64,000 nt of DNA from Candidatus Poribacteria bacterium (lineage in GTDB: Bacteria; Poribacteria; WGA-4E; WGA-3G). The notes beneath the pieces are model-generated. The model worked only from the letters and a program-made list of their open reading frames with translations. It was not told the DNA's origin and did not search any database. Every line of letters begins with the position of its first letter. The first letter of the stretch is position 1. Both the position numbers and the translations under genes were made by a program. This document shows, in pieces, positions 18,453 through 26,352 of this stretch. The stretch covers positions 1-64,000 of the forward strand of contig JAJDWI010000119.1 of assembly GCA_022825665.1 (NCBI GenBank), in the 5' to 3' direction.

Positions 18453-18503
18453 TTTGAACCAGGATTTACAAGATAGTCAGGATTTGCAGGATAAGAGGTA
18501 TTT
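18453..18503. repeat. single end of the TCTGAACCAGGATTTA repeat family
   Basis: TTTTTGAACCAGGATTTACAAGATAGTCAGGATTTGCAGGATAAGAGG resembles the left end of 4256-4404, and a second degenerate start (TTGTCTGAACAAGGATTTTA) follows near 18573. The rest of 18261-18738 is AT-rich and shows no gene. Confidence 0.55.
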
Positions 18504-18738
18504 TCTGATGTTTGTGTTTTTTGTCAGAATTACGGAATGGGCGAAATGAAAAGGTTATTTGGTGGTGTTTATGTTTGTCTGAACAAGGATTTTAAATCAA
18601 CAATGATGCAACTGAACATCTGTCCATTCCCGCTTCAAACCTGAACTTGTAGTTAACCTGATAAGCAACAAGATAAGTTCGTCAAGTTGAAAGCGAGTAT
18701 GAGGAAGTAAAAATGCTGTATGAAATGAATAAGTAATA

Positions 18739-18969
18739 TCAAATTTCTGCAAGCAGCCGAAAGTATTCATCTCTGCTCAGGTTAACAGTTCGCATATTAT
18801 TTTTGATAACGGTAACTGATACCTCGTCATAGCGCGGAATAACTACTGCCCGTTTAGCATCAGGATGGTGGTAGATGAGATGTGATCCTTTTTGTCGTAC
18901 ATATTGACACCCGAAATTTTCAAAGATCTTGACTTGGGTTCGCCAATCTGTTGGCGAAATTTTAGGCAT
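18739..18969 (-). CDS. hicA: HicA-type mRNA interferase toxin
   Basis: 76 residues with the HicA double-stranded-RNA-binding-like fold signature: FENFGCQYVRQKGSHLIYHHP, with the catalytic His in GSH, then RAVVIPRYDEVSVTVIKNNMR and the C-terminal helix SRDEYFRLLAEI. HicA cleaves mRNA when free of its antitoxin. Its start overlaps the stop of the upstream antitoxin gene by one base, so the order is hicB-hicA, the reverse of the classical E. coli order but common elsewhere. Confidence 0.88.
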   Translation of the reverse strand: MPKISPTDWRTQVKIFENFGCQYVRQKGSHLIYHHPDAKRAVVIPRYDEVSVTVIKNNMRTVNLSRDEYFRLLAEI

Positions 18970-19265
18970 TAAAAGCCTCCAAGGGGAACTGTAAGTTGAT
19001 TAAAGGAAACTACCTGTTTATCAAGTTGAAGGGTCGGTTGTGAAGTGTTCAAATCATAGCCTGCATCTTCCAAAAAGGTCTTGAGTGTGCCGAGTTGTGC
19101 TGTTTCTTCTAACTGAATTTCAATAACTTCAAGCAGGTTTTTCCGCGCCTCTTCAATATCCTTTCCGCAACTTGCAACATCTAATTCCGGGCAATAAGCG
19201 GTGTACATATTGCCTTCCTTCCAAATTTCCTCTGTTACAATTAAATCTTTCATTATGGTTTCCAT
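18969..19265 (-). CDS. hicB: HicB-family antitoxin
   Basis: 98 residues with the HicB partial RNase-H-like fold: LIVTEEIWKEGNMYTAYCPELDVASCGKDIEEARKNL, where YCPELDVAS is the diagnostic stretch, followed by a helix VIEIQLEETAQLG. There is no obvious C-terminal HTH or ribbon-helix-helix, although the promoter carries a palindrome as expected for autorepression. ATG 19265 has AAGGTGAAAAG upstream; an alternative ATG lies at 19253. Confidence 0.85.
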   Translation of the reverse strand: METIMKDLIVTEEIWKEGNMYTAYCPELDVASCGKDIEEARKNLLEVIEIQLEETAQLGTLKTFLEDAGYDLNTSQPTLQLDKQVVSFNQLTVPLGGF

Positions 19266-19365
19266 CTTTTCACCTTTGATATCAATAAAGTATGAACAAA
19301 CTGAACTGTTCTACAGCTTGTATGGTATGCTAAACAATTTTGGCTGCAATTTGACTTAATCGTAT

Positions 19366-19379
19366 ATAGTGTACACTAT
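19366..19379. promoter_or_regulatory. 14-bp palindromic operator ATAGTGTACACTAT for hicBA
   Basis: Perfect palindrome that covers the -10 box of the predicted hicB promoter, which is the arrangement of an autorepressed toxin-antitoxin operon. Confidence 0.55.
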
Positions 19380-19396
19380 TTGATTTTATCAGTCAA
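19368..19396 (-). promoter_or_regulatory. sigma-70 promoter of hicBA
   Basis: Minus strand TTGACT (19396-19391), 17 bases, TACACT (19373-19368). The predicted start near 19361 leaves a leader of about 95 bases. The rest of the 19266-19643 gap contains the 10-bp inverted pair GCATTCAATT/AATTGAATGC (19419-19428, 19488-19497) and nothing coding. Confidence 0.55.
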
Positions 19397-19643
19397 GTTT
19401 GATTGAGTATAACCAAAAGCATTCAATTGGCAATTCAGGTAGAAAGTAATCGGGTTAGAAACCCTTTCTATAAGAGTGCTACGCGTTAATTGAATGCCTC
19501 TGAATTAGTTTGCAATACTCCTTGAAATATGCTCGAAAATGTGATATATTTTAAGTTATCACTATGTTAAGTAATCTTTGTGTAGCAGGATTGTCTAATA
19601 AACGATAGCACTGATGAAATAGTGGACACAGTAAACAAATTTC

Positions 19644-19706
19644 ATGAAAATACCAAACGCTGAACGTGCTATCATAGAGATTCGTAAGCTGCGAGATGAA
19701 GGATGA
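19644..19706 (+). pseudogene. N-terminal stub of a DUF6883-like protein (20 codons)
   Basis: Reads MKIPNAERAIIEIRKLRDEG then TGA. As I recall, DUF6883 proteins begin M(K/L)xPNAERAxVxxxKLRDY and continue for about 100 residues, and they are commonly encoded next to DUF4926 proteins. The next gene, 3 bases later, has a DUF4926-like segment, so this is most likely the truncated remains of its usual partner. Confidence 0.5.
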
Positions 19707-19709
19707 GCA

Positions 19710-20177
19710 ATGAAAGATAAGATTTCCGAGGAAACCTCACATATTGATAGTTTACCTAAAGACAAACAAGTACCTGAAGACGAAGGTAAAATCAAACTTC
19801 TGGATGTCGTTGCGCTCACAGAGGACATACCTGAGCATAATCTTAAACGTGGGGAAGTTGGCACTGTAGTTGAAATCCTTGGAGATGGTGAAGCGTTTGA
19901 GGTAGAATTCAGTGATGATAATGGACAAATGTATAAGTGTACCAGTTTTCTACTCTCTCAACTCACGTTGTTGCAAAACAAACCGAGAAAAAAGAACGCT
20001 GCTGCACAACGGCTCATCAAAGCGATGGAAAAGCCTCCGCATCTCACCGATGAAGACATTGAAGCACTAAATCGGTCAATAAAAGAAGGGGAAATACCTA
20101 TAAAGTTTGATTCACCCTTTGACTTGGATGAACAGGAAGATAATACTGAGGAACAATCCGATGAAAGAATTCATTGA
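19710..20177 (+). CDS. DUF4926-like domain protein
   Basis: 155 residues. A polar N-terminus of about 25 residues precedes the DUF4926 pattern IKLLDVVALTEDIPEHNLKRGEVGTVVEIL..GEAFEVEFSDDNGQMYK (about 29-77), a small beta-barrel. The C-terminal half is charged and helical (KKNAAAQRLIKAMEK, then LTDEDIEALNRSIKEGEIPIKF) and ends in a very acidic tail. Its end overlaps the next gene by 17 bases. It appears to be the first intact gene of a three-gene operon with a membrane protein and an MBL-fold protein. Function unknown; the DUF6883/DUF4926 pairing is reminiscent of toxin-antitoxin-like modules. Confidence 0.65.
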   Translation: MKDKISEETSHIDSLPKDKQVPEDEGKIKLLDVVALTEDIPEHNLKRGEVGTVVEILGDGEAFEVEFSDDNGQMYKCTSFLLSQLTLLQNKPRKKNAAAQRLIKAMEKPPHLTDEDIEALNRSIKEGEIPIKFDSPFDLDEQEDNTEEQSDERIH

Positions 20178-20676
20178 CAGATTATCCGCATATAACATTT
20201 TTAACTATCTCTTCCCCGGTGCTATATTCGCGGGATTAGGTGATAATTTTACGTCCTATTCACTTATCCAAGAAAATATTCTCATTGGGTTGTTTTTGTA
20301 TTATTTCATAGGATTGATAATTAGTAGGATTGGATCGTTGACCCTTGAACCGCTACTAAAATGGATAAAATTTGTTAAGTTTGCATCTTATGAAGATTAT
20401 GTAAAAGCATCAAAGTTAGATCCGAAGATTGAAATATTTTCAGAACAGAATAATATGTATCGCTCGCTTTGTATGCTTCCAATCGCACTTATTCTGCTAA
20501 AAATATACGATTTAGCATGGGGTTCGGGATTACCAAATAATGCAGCAATTATTTTTATCATATTTGTAGGACTCTTAGCACTGTTTTTGTATTCGTACAG
20601 AAAACAGACAAAATATGTTGTTAAACGCGTAAAAATAGCACTTGAGAACAAGGAGGAAAAAGTAGACAATGTCTGA
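20161..20676 (+). CDS. multi-pass membrane protein of unknown function
   Basis: 171 residues from ATG 20161, inside the end of the DUF4926-like gene. At least three membrane helices are visible (ILIGLFLYYFIGLIISRI, LCMLPIALILLKIYDLA, AIIFIIFVGLLALFLYSY), plus a hydrophobic N-terminal stretch YNIFNYLFPGAIFAGLG. A basic C-terminal tail (YRKQTKYVVKRVK) should face the cytoplasm. It overlaps the MBL gene by 8 bases, so the two are translationally coupled. I do not know the family; a membrane-effector or immunity role is only suggested by context. Confidence 0.7.
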   Translation: MKEFIDRLSAYNIFNYLFPGAIFAGLGDNFTSYSLIQENILIGLFLYYFIGLIISRIGSLTLEPLLKWIKFVKFASYEDYVKASKLDPKIEIFSEQNNMYRSLCMLPIALILLKIYDLAWGSGLPNNAAIIFIIFVGLLALFLYSYRKQTKYVVKRVKIALENKEEKVDNV

Positions 20677-21709
20677 TTTTTTTGAAATAGATTTTCTTGA
20701 TGTAGACGCAAAAGATAGCGGAGATGCCATACCGCTTCGATATGAGATTGATGGTGTAACGCGAATCCATATTACCGATGGTGGTTTCCAAAAAACTGGA
20801 GATAAGGTAGTTGAACACATCAATAAGTATTATGACGATCCCGATACAATTGATGCTGTAATAGTCAGTCATCCCGATGGGGACCATGCAGGTGGTCTCC
20901 AAACAGTTCTTGAAGAATTTGAGGTTTCAGAACTCTGGATGTTAAGACCCTGGCTTTATGCAGATGAATTGATTGATCGATTTGCTTATTATAGGAACCC
21001 ACAGAATCTAGCTGAAAAATTAAAAAAGGTTTACTCAAACATTGCAGAATTGGAAGAAATCGCGGAAGAAAAGGAAATTCCAATTTATACCCCTTTTCAA
21101 GGAGAAAACATTGGAGATTTTACCGTTCTGGCACCAACAAAGGATAGGTATCTTGATCTCATTGTAGTATCCGAAAAAACTCCTAAAGAATCTAAAAAAG
21201 CACTTACATTAATAAGGGCAGTTTGGGGTGAAGAAACGTTTTCAGCGGACGGAACTAGTGAGGAAAATGAAATGAGTGTAATCCAATATGCAAATTTATG
21301 CAATCATAAAATATTGTTGACTGCAGATGCAGGATGTGGAGCCTTTGATGAAGCAGCAGATTACGCATCCACGGCTGGATTACCTCTACCAGGCATTGAC
21401 CGATTTCAGGTCCCACACCACGGATCGCGACGGAATTTATCTACAGACATTCTTGACCGATGGTTAGGTGATACACTCCCGGAAAGCGAAAGACCTGAAG
21501 AAGGAACCGGATCATTCACTGCTATTATAAGTGCATCAAAAGAAGATGAAGATCATCCACGAAAGGTTGTTATTAGAGCTTGTATTCACCGTGGAGCAAA
21601 AGTGTTTTCGACAGAAGGTAACGATCTACGTACATCATACAATGCCCCTTCACGTGATTGGGTAACTGCTCAAGCCCTCGCGTATCCAGAAGAACAAGAA
21701 GAAGACTAA
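20669..21709 (+). CDS. MBL-fold hydrolase, ComEC/Rec2-like
   Basis: 346 residues with a metallo-beta-lactamase-fold site of the ComEC C-terminal type: VSHPDGDHAGG (HxDxDH, about 68-78), LLTADAG, and VPHHGSRRNLS. No membrane segment is present, so this is a free-standing soluble hydrolase, unlike ComEC. An insertion of about 100 residues between the HxDxDH motif and the LLTADAG strand is rich in Glu and Lys. The acidic tail EEQEED ends it. Translationally coupled to the membrane protein. Nucleic-acid or nucleotide hydrolysis is a reasonable guess for the family, but the role is not established. Confidence 0.8.
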   Translation: MSDFFEIDFLDVDAKDSGDAIPLRYEIDGVTRIHITDGGFQKTGDKVVEHINKYYDDPDTIDAVIVSHPDGDHAGGLQTVLEEFEVSELWMLRPWLYADELIDRFAYYRNPQNLAEKLKKVYSNIAELEEIAEEKEIPIYTPFQGENIGDFTVLAPTKDRYLDLIVVSEKTPKESKKALTLIRAVWGEETFSADGTSEENEMSVIQYANLCNHKILLTADAGCGAFDEAADYASTAGLPLPGIDRFQVPHHGSRRNLSTDILDRWLGDTLPESERPEEGTGSFTAIISASKEDEDHPRKVVIRACIHRGAKVFSTEGNDLRTSYNAPSRDWVTAQALAYPEEQEED

Positions 21710-21769
21710 CAAATCCACACTAATTTAAGAAAGAATCCTTATTCATATATTCTTTAGCGGAGTTACTCT

Positions 21770-21859
21770 ATGCCTACACTTGACTTCAACGGAAAACATC
21801 ATATCTACACCCACCTTATCGTTCCCTACCAACCACTTGAGACTGGTGAATCTCACTAG
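21770..21859 (+). pseudogene. N-terminal stub resembling a site-specific DNA methyltransferase (29 codons)
   Basis: The reading MPTLDFNGKHHIYTHLIVPY then QPLETGESH and TAG resembles the start of type-III-like adenine methyltransferases, which as I recall begin MPTLxFKGKxxVYxHHLxVPYRPL. Sequence after the stop is unlike coding DNA and lies next to an inverted-repeat element. It is a truncated remnant 60 bases past the MBL gene. Confidence 0.45.
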
Positions 21860-21904
21860 ATTAATTCGTAGAAATATGTCGTAAAGTCTCGACTATAAAA
21901 TCGA

Positions 21905-22209
21905 TCCTATAGTAACGTGAGTTCGGAGTAAGTAACTTACAGAATCGGCTGAAGCCACACCCTAAATCCGTTGGTATTGTTTTATGTAGAAGCATCCGAA
22001 TTTTCAGAGTCATTCTTGACTAAATAAGTCATAATAGTCCTATAAAACCGTACTGAATGTAGGTTCGTAGCACCTGATAAAATTGTGCAAATTTCCCTTT
22101 GACTCTGAAAACTCTGAATCTTTAGAACGTAAGTAATGTAAATATCATCATATCAAAGGGTTTCCTACTGGCACACAATACTATCATTAATCGAACTTAC
22201 GTTATAGTA
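21905..22209. repeat. ~305-bp element with terminal inverted repeats (TAACGTRAGTTCG)
   Basis: Left end TAGTAACGTGAGTTCGGA (21910-21927) and right end TCGAACTTACGTTATAGTA (22191-22209) are inverted copies. Nested inside are inverted TTTTCAGAGTC / GACTCTGAAAA words (about 21995 and 22101). No coding frame. The same terminal repeats bound the stretch 30885-31065. Confidence 0.6.
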
Positions 22210-22227
22210 GAGAGTATGGGTTAAGAC

Positions 22228-22246
22228 GGGCGAGGAGACCTCGCCC
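22228..22246. repeat. palindromic repeat GGGCGAGG-aga-CCTCGCCC
   Basis: Perfect 8-bp stem, same family as 1946-1964. It is followed by a partial TCTGAACCAAGAT repeat end near 22257. The rest of the gap to 22443 is unremarkable apart from a TATAAT at 22409-22414. Confidence 0.75.
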
Positions 22247-22443
22247 CTACGATGTTATCTGAACCAAGATTAGGATAAGAGGTCGCGATTCGGAGAGTGA
22301 TTCTACAAAGGAAGGCTTAATATTGAAAATGATAGGATTTGGAAAACTGAATGGCTCTGCACCTCCATTACCTCCACTAAATTAACCCCACAAATCACGT
22401 TTATATGCTATAATGATACCAAAATTTATTTTGGAGTGTGGAG

Positions 22444-24630
22444 ATGGTAATTGCTGTAGATGCAGCGTCCCTTGACAAACGAAACCGAACAGAACAACAA
22501 CTATTCGCAGTTGTTGAACAGAACACCCCCGACTCAATCAAAACCCCTCTTTTTCCGCAAGACGACCCTGAAGCATTCACATTTACACTTGATAAAGAAC
22601 TGATAGAACATCTCAACTTGTGGGAATGGTTCCGCAATTATGCTAAGGAAGCACAAGTATCAACTGCTGGCATCCGTGGTCCACAAAACATTCTCTATCC
22701 GTGGGATACCCGCTTCCCGATAAATCAGGTTGGCATTATCTTGGCAACACTTGGAAAAAGTCTTGTTGCGAAGGAAAAATCTGACGGACAACCAGTAGAG
22801 AAGCTGGCAGGATGTGAAGTGCGCTACAACTCGCAAAAATACGTTGAATTCATCGCTCGCATTCAAGCAGCACAAGGTATACGGACTTATGTACCGAAAG
22901 AGTTTGGGACAATACCGATATGGATGGCATCGTTCCTTATTTTTATGCTGGACTTAGAGGGTGGTGAGCATGTCACATCAAGCCACTCTGTTAGCACGAA
23001 AAACGCGACAAAGGATCTCAACAATCAAGGTAGTCAATACCTACCCGAAGAATCCATGCAGTTTGTCAACAAGATTGAGGAGATACTCAAAACCGCTGAA
23101 TCGGATGGGTATCCAATTCAGTTCAGCACAGCCACCGATGAACATATAGATTTTGAAAGGTTAGATGAACTCCACGATGGTGTGCATCTATATGTCGGTT
23201 ACCTGAAAAGCGGTGTTGCCACAGATGCTAATCTTAACCTTATCCGCAAGACGAAACCGCCTATCGTTGTGGATTGTGTCGGTGGATGTATGTATCGTCC
23301 GATGAGAGCGATTTTTGAACGGTTAGGTATTGCCGATTCTGTTCGGTGGCTACATGTTGAGGCAGATCCGCTCTATCATAACATCGGAAAGCTGGACAAA
23401 AATCCAGAAACTGGTGCGGAAGAATTTTACGATCTCGGATGTGATTATAGCATTCTGAATGTGGTTAAATCTGCTGAATACGCGACTAAACTCAAAACTC
23501 AACCTATGGGAACAATTATTGAAGCAACTGATCCTGATGGGGACAGACTCATCGTTTGTCAGATAGAAGAAGCATCACGTGCCGAAGCACTCCAACGTCT
23601 CGGTGTGGATTTTCTCATGCTTGATGACGATCGATTGTTGACGATTTACACGCCAAATCAAGCGTTTTTGATGTTGATGGATTTCCACGCGAAACAGCTA
23701 AAAACTGCTGGACTTTGGGATAACCATCCAAGGTTCATGATTAAGACGACTCCATCCGCACTTGCATGGGACCAGTGGGGTGCTGCTAACGGTGTGAATG
23801 TAATTAATGTCCCTGTCGGTTTCAAAGAGATTGCCGCAATTATGAAAAAGATTGAGAAGCAGATAGCGGACGCACCAACTGTTTCAGTGCGTATCCAAGA
23901 TGTTTATGGTGAAAAGATTTCGCTTGGCGTGCAGCCTCGCCTCATCTTTGCGGGTGAAGAGAGTGGCGGTATGATTACCGGTCCTGAAGCACTTATCCAG
24001 AGTCAAGGTGGCAGGAAAGCAATTGCGATGCGGGAGAAATCGGCAGGTGAATCTATGGTGCTGGTTACGGCACTTGCAGCGCATTGCAAACAGGAAGATA
24101 TGCCTTTATCTGATTATCTTGCATCTATTTTTGTTGAGAGTCGAATTACAGCGACATGCGATGTGAGGGAGGATATCACCTATTACAACGAGTCTGAACC
24201 GAATCCTGAAAAACTGCGCGAAGCGAAGCGGGAAGGTGAAGCGAAACGCGACAAAAACGATCTGTTTTTTCTTGGAATTGCCATTGCCTTGCGCGAGGAG
24301 AAAATAGATATGGAACAAGCGCGTGCTATCCTTTCAGATGCACTTCCCGATCTTGATTTTACAACCCTTGAAAGTGTTCGATTCGTTGGGGATGGAACCT
24401 ACTTGAAATTTGCGGATATGTTCGTTGAAGTCCGAAAATCTGGAACAGATGCAAAGACAAAAGCCTATGCTTCCGGTCCTGACAAAGAGGAATGCCGAAA
24501 ATACGCGAAGGCATTTGGCGAAACGAGTGGTGAACTTACTGAACTCTATCGCTTACACATCGGAGAAGACTATTTAAGCGATGTTGAAACCCGTGCGCGA
24601 GAGATTTATGATGTTTTTCAGTCTGCTTAG
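22444..24630 (+). CDS. alpha-D-phosphohexomutase superfamily protein (phosphoglucomutase/phosphomannomutase-like)
   Basis: 728 residues, well above the usual 450-580. Superfamily landmarks: STAGIRGPQNIL near the N-terminus (the substrate-binding RG), TSSHSVSTKN in place of the usual TASHNP phosphoserine loop (Ser-His retained), EATDPDGDRLIV for magnesium, and FAGEESGG for sugar binding. A C-terminal extension after about residue 560 is helical and charged (EKLREAKREGEAKRDKND) before a final phosphate-domain-like part. ATG 22444 was chosen over GTG 22438 because TTGGAG precedes it. Interconverts hexose 1- and 6-phosphates in the family; the actual sugar is unknown. Confidence 0.88.
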   Translation: MVIAVDAASLDKRNRTEQQLFAVVEQNTPDSIKTPLFPQDDPEAFTFTLDKELIEHLNLWEWFRNYAKEAQVSTAGIRGPQNILYPWDTRFPINQVGIILATLGKSLVAKEKSDGQPVEKLAGCEVRYNSQKYVEFIARIQAAQGIRTYVPKEFGTIPIWMASFLIFMLDLEGGEHVTSSHSVSTKNATKDLNNQGSQYLPEESMQFVNKIEEILKTAESDGYPIQFSTATDEHIDFERLDELHDGVHLYVGYLKSGVATDANLNLIRKTKPPIVVDCVGGCMYRPMRAIFERLGIADSVRWLHVEADPLYHNIGKLDKNPETGAEEFYDLGCDYSILNVVKSAEYATKLKTQPMGTIIEATDPDGDRLIVCQIEEASRAEALQRLGVDFLMLDDDRLLTIYTPNQAFLMLMDFHAKQLKTAGLWDNHPRFMIKTTPSALAWDQWGAANGVNVINVPVGFKEIAAIMKKIEKQIADAPTVSVRIQDVYGEKISLGVQPRLIFAGEESGGMITGPEALIQSQGGRKAIAMREKSAGESMVLVTALAAHCKQEDMPLSDYLASIFVESRITATCDVREDITYYNESEPNPEKLREAKREGEAKRDKNDLFFLGIAIALREEKIDMEQARAILSDALPDLDFTTLESVRFVGDGTYLKFADMFVEVRKSGTDAKTKAYASGPDKEECRKYAKAFGETSGELTELYRLHIGEDYLSDVETRAREIYDVFQSA

Positions 24631-24651
24631 CACAACAAAAAACTGGATTGC

Positions 24652-24825
24652 TGTCTGAACCAGGATTTGCAGGATTACAAGATTTCCAGGATGAGGAGTT
24701 ATTACTGTCCAAGCACTTTGCTTAAGATGATCATTTCTGATGGTGTAATCAAGTATAGCAAATCTACTTACAAATAGGACCTTGCTCAAAATAATCCTGC
24801 TAATCCTATAATCATGGTTCAGACA
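24652..24825. repeat. ~174-bp inverted-repeat element (TGTCTGAACCAGGATT family)
   Basis: Left TGTCTGAACCAGGATT at 24652 and right GATTATAATCATGGTTCAGACA-type end near 24825 are imperfect inverted copies of the ends found at 4256-4404. It lies between the convergent mutase and PhyH-HEAT genes. Confidence 0.7.
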
Positions 24826-24849
24826 ACAAAATGATATAAAGAAGATTCT

Positions 24850-26223
24850 TTAAAACGTGCTATCACGGTTGGTAATTGGACACCATCGCGTTGTTTGGAG
24901 GTGCTGCACTAACACATCTTTAGCTGCTGGTGTGCCAATCCGGTAAAGGGCGTGTACCGCATCCCCCCGAATATAACGGTTCTCATCGAAAAGTAGATTT
25001 TCCAAACCTTCAACTGCATCCCCAGCATGCTTCCCAATTCGACAGAGGGCAAATACAGCAGTGCGTCGAATACCACCGTTTGGATCTTTTAATGCCTTAA
25101 TCAACCCAGGAACTGCTATGGCACTGGATTGACTCGTAGTACCTAATGCCTCAATTGTTTTGACCCGTACTGATGCTGATTCGTCCTGCAATGCCTCAAC
25201 CAAATCAGGTACAGCAGGTTCTGCCTTCGTTCCAAGGTCTCCGAGTGCTTCTGCAGCATTTGCGCGAACTTGTTCAGGTGAATCCTTCAAAGCGTTCCGT
25301 AGTGAACCAATAGCCGAAGCACCCAACGCATTCAATGCATAACACGCATTGCGACGAGTCATATCCGACTCTTCATATAAACACCTCACTAATGGTTTAA
25401 CTGCTTCTTCACCAAACTTCGGCACATGATATGCAGCCTGCAATCCTGCGGATTCAGTTGTCCCGGTCATAGTACTTATTAAATCTGATAACGATTCACC
25501 ATTGAGTGAAGCAGAATCCTCAATACCTTTTGAACCAAGATGCCAGTTCCAAAGATGTTTGAACATTTCCTGATGTTCAACAGGTCCAACTTCTGTCCCA
25601 TTTGCCCATTCTGTTTCCTTATTTGCCCACGTAGGTTCTTGCGGTTCTGTCATTCGGGCATAAAGGAACTTCATCATATAACGTCTCTCTTCGGTCTGAT
25701 TTGGCATAGCGCGGTGCCACAGGTCATAGTTAGCGAAAGCAACAGTACCTGCTTTACCACTGACGGGTTGTTCGGGAGATACTTGTTTACCTTCTTCTGT
25801 GCTGAAGTAATGACTTATTGGAACAACACCAGTCGGTCCACGTTCAACAGGTGTATCCTGTGGGTAATAGAAGACAAGCAGCCTACGTGTATGGTGCGAC
25901 CACCGTTTTCCCCCATCTTGATGCATTCCCTGTCCCTTGCTGCCAGGTGGGTTGTAATGGGGATGGCGATGTGGTTGCATGTAATAGTTAGGTCCTAACA
26001 GACTTGTCAGTGCACCTTTCACGTTTGCATCGTCAAACACTCGCTGAATCTCTGGTATTCTCGGTAAAAGATTATTACCCGGATTGCCTTCCTTATCAAA
26101 CACTGCGACTGTTTTTTCAAAAATGTCATCGTGGAACGCTGGCGGCAGCTCAGTGTTAACGGTGACAAACCCATTTACGATAAATTCTCGCATCTGCGCG
26201 TCAGTTAATAGGTTTTCTGTCAT
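24850..26223 (-). CDS. phytanoyl-CoA dioxygenase domain fused to HEAT repeats
   Basis: 457 residues. The N-terminal half is a PhyH-type Fe(II)/2-oxoglutarate oxygenase with MHQD (His101, Asp103), a distal His170 in DLWHRAMP and an Arg at about 180. From about residue 265 to 440 there are five or six PBS-lyase/HEAT-like repeats (for example SIGSLRNALKDSPEQVRANAAEALGDLG is one unit split in my reading), ending TTRWCPITNRDSTF. ATG 26223 is set by GGAGGAAAGAGAA. HEAT repeats usually bind proteins, so this may be an oxygenase that docks on a protein partner. Fusion seen directly; role inferred. Confidence 0.85.
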   Translation of the reverse strand: MTENLLTDAQMREFIVNGFVTVNTELPPAFHDDIFEKTVAVFDKEGNPGNNLLPRIPEIQRVFDDANVKGALTSLLGPNYYMQPHRHPHYNPPGSKGQGMHQDGGKRWSHHTRRLLVFYYPQDTPVERGPTGVVPISHYFSTEEGKQVSPEQPVSGKAGTVAFANYDLWHRAMPNQTEERRYMMKFLYARMTEPQEPTWANKETEWANGTEVGPVEHQEMFKHLWNWHLGSKGIEDSASLNGESLSDLISTMTGTTESAGLQAAYHVPKFGEEAVKPLVRCLYEESDMTRRNACYALNALGASAIGSLRNALKDSPEQVRANAAEALGDLGTKAEPAVPDLVEALQDESASVRVKTIEALGTTSQSSAIAVPGLIKALKDPNGGIRRTAVFALCRIGKHAGDAVEGLENLLFDENRYIRGDAVHALYRIGTPAAKDVLVQHLQTTRWCPITNRDSTF

Positions 26224-26352
26224 TTCTCTTTCCTCCAAAGGTTCGGTGTCTATAAAACCTGAAATTAGTATGGTAACGCCAATTATACAATCGTTGAAAA
26301 AAGTTTCTATAAAATCAGTATACCTTGAAAATTTCCATTTCTGAAGTAAAGA

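Noticed and set aside
20669-21709. Competence protein ComEC
   Set aside because: The MBL motifs match, but the membrane competence and OB domains are absent and the gene is coupled to an unrelated small membrane protein.
21860-22440. tRNA or small RNA gene in the palindrome-rich gap
   Set aside because: I could not fold a cloverleaf; the inverted repeats are explained by the MITE-like ends and the GGGCGAGG hairpin.
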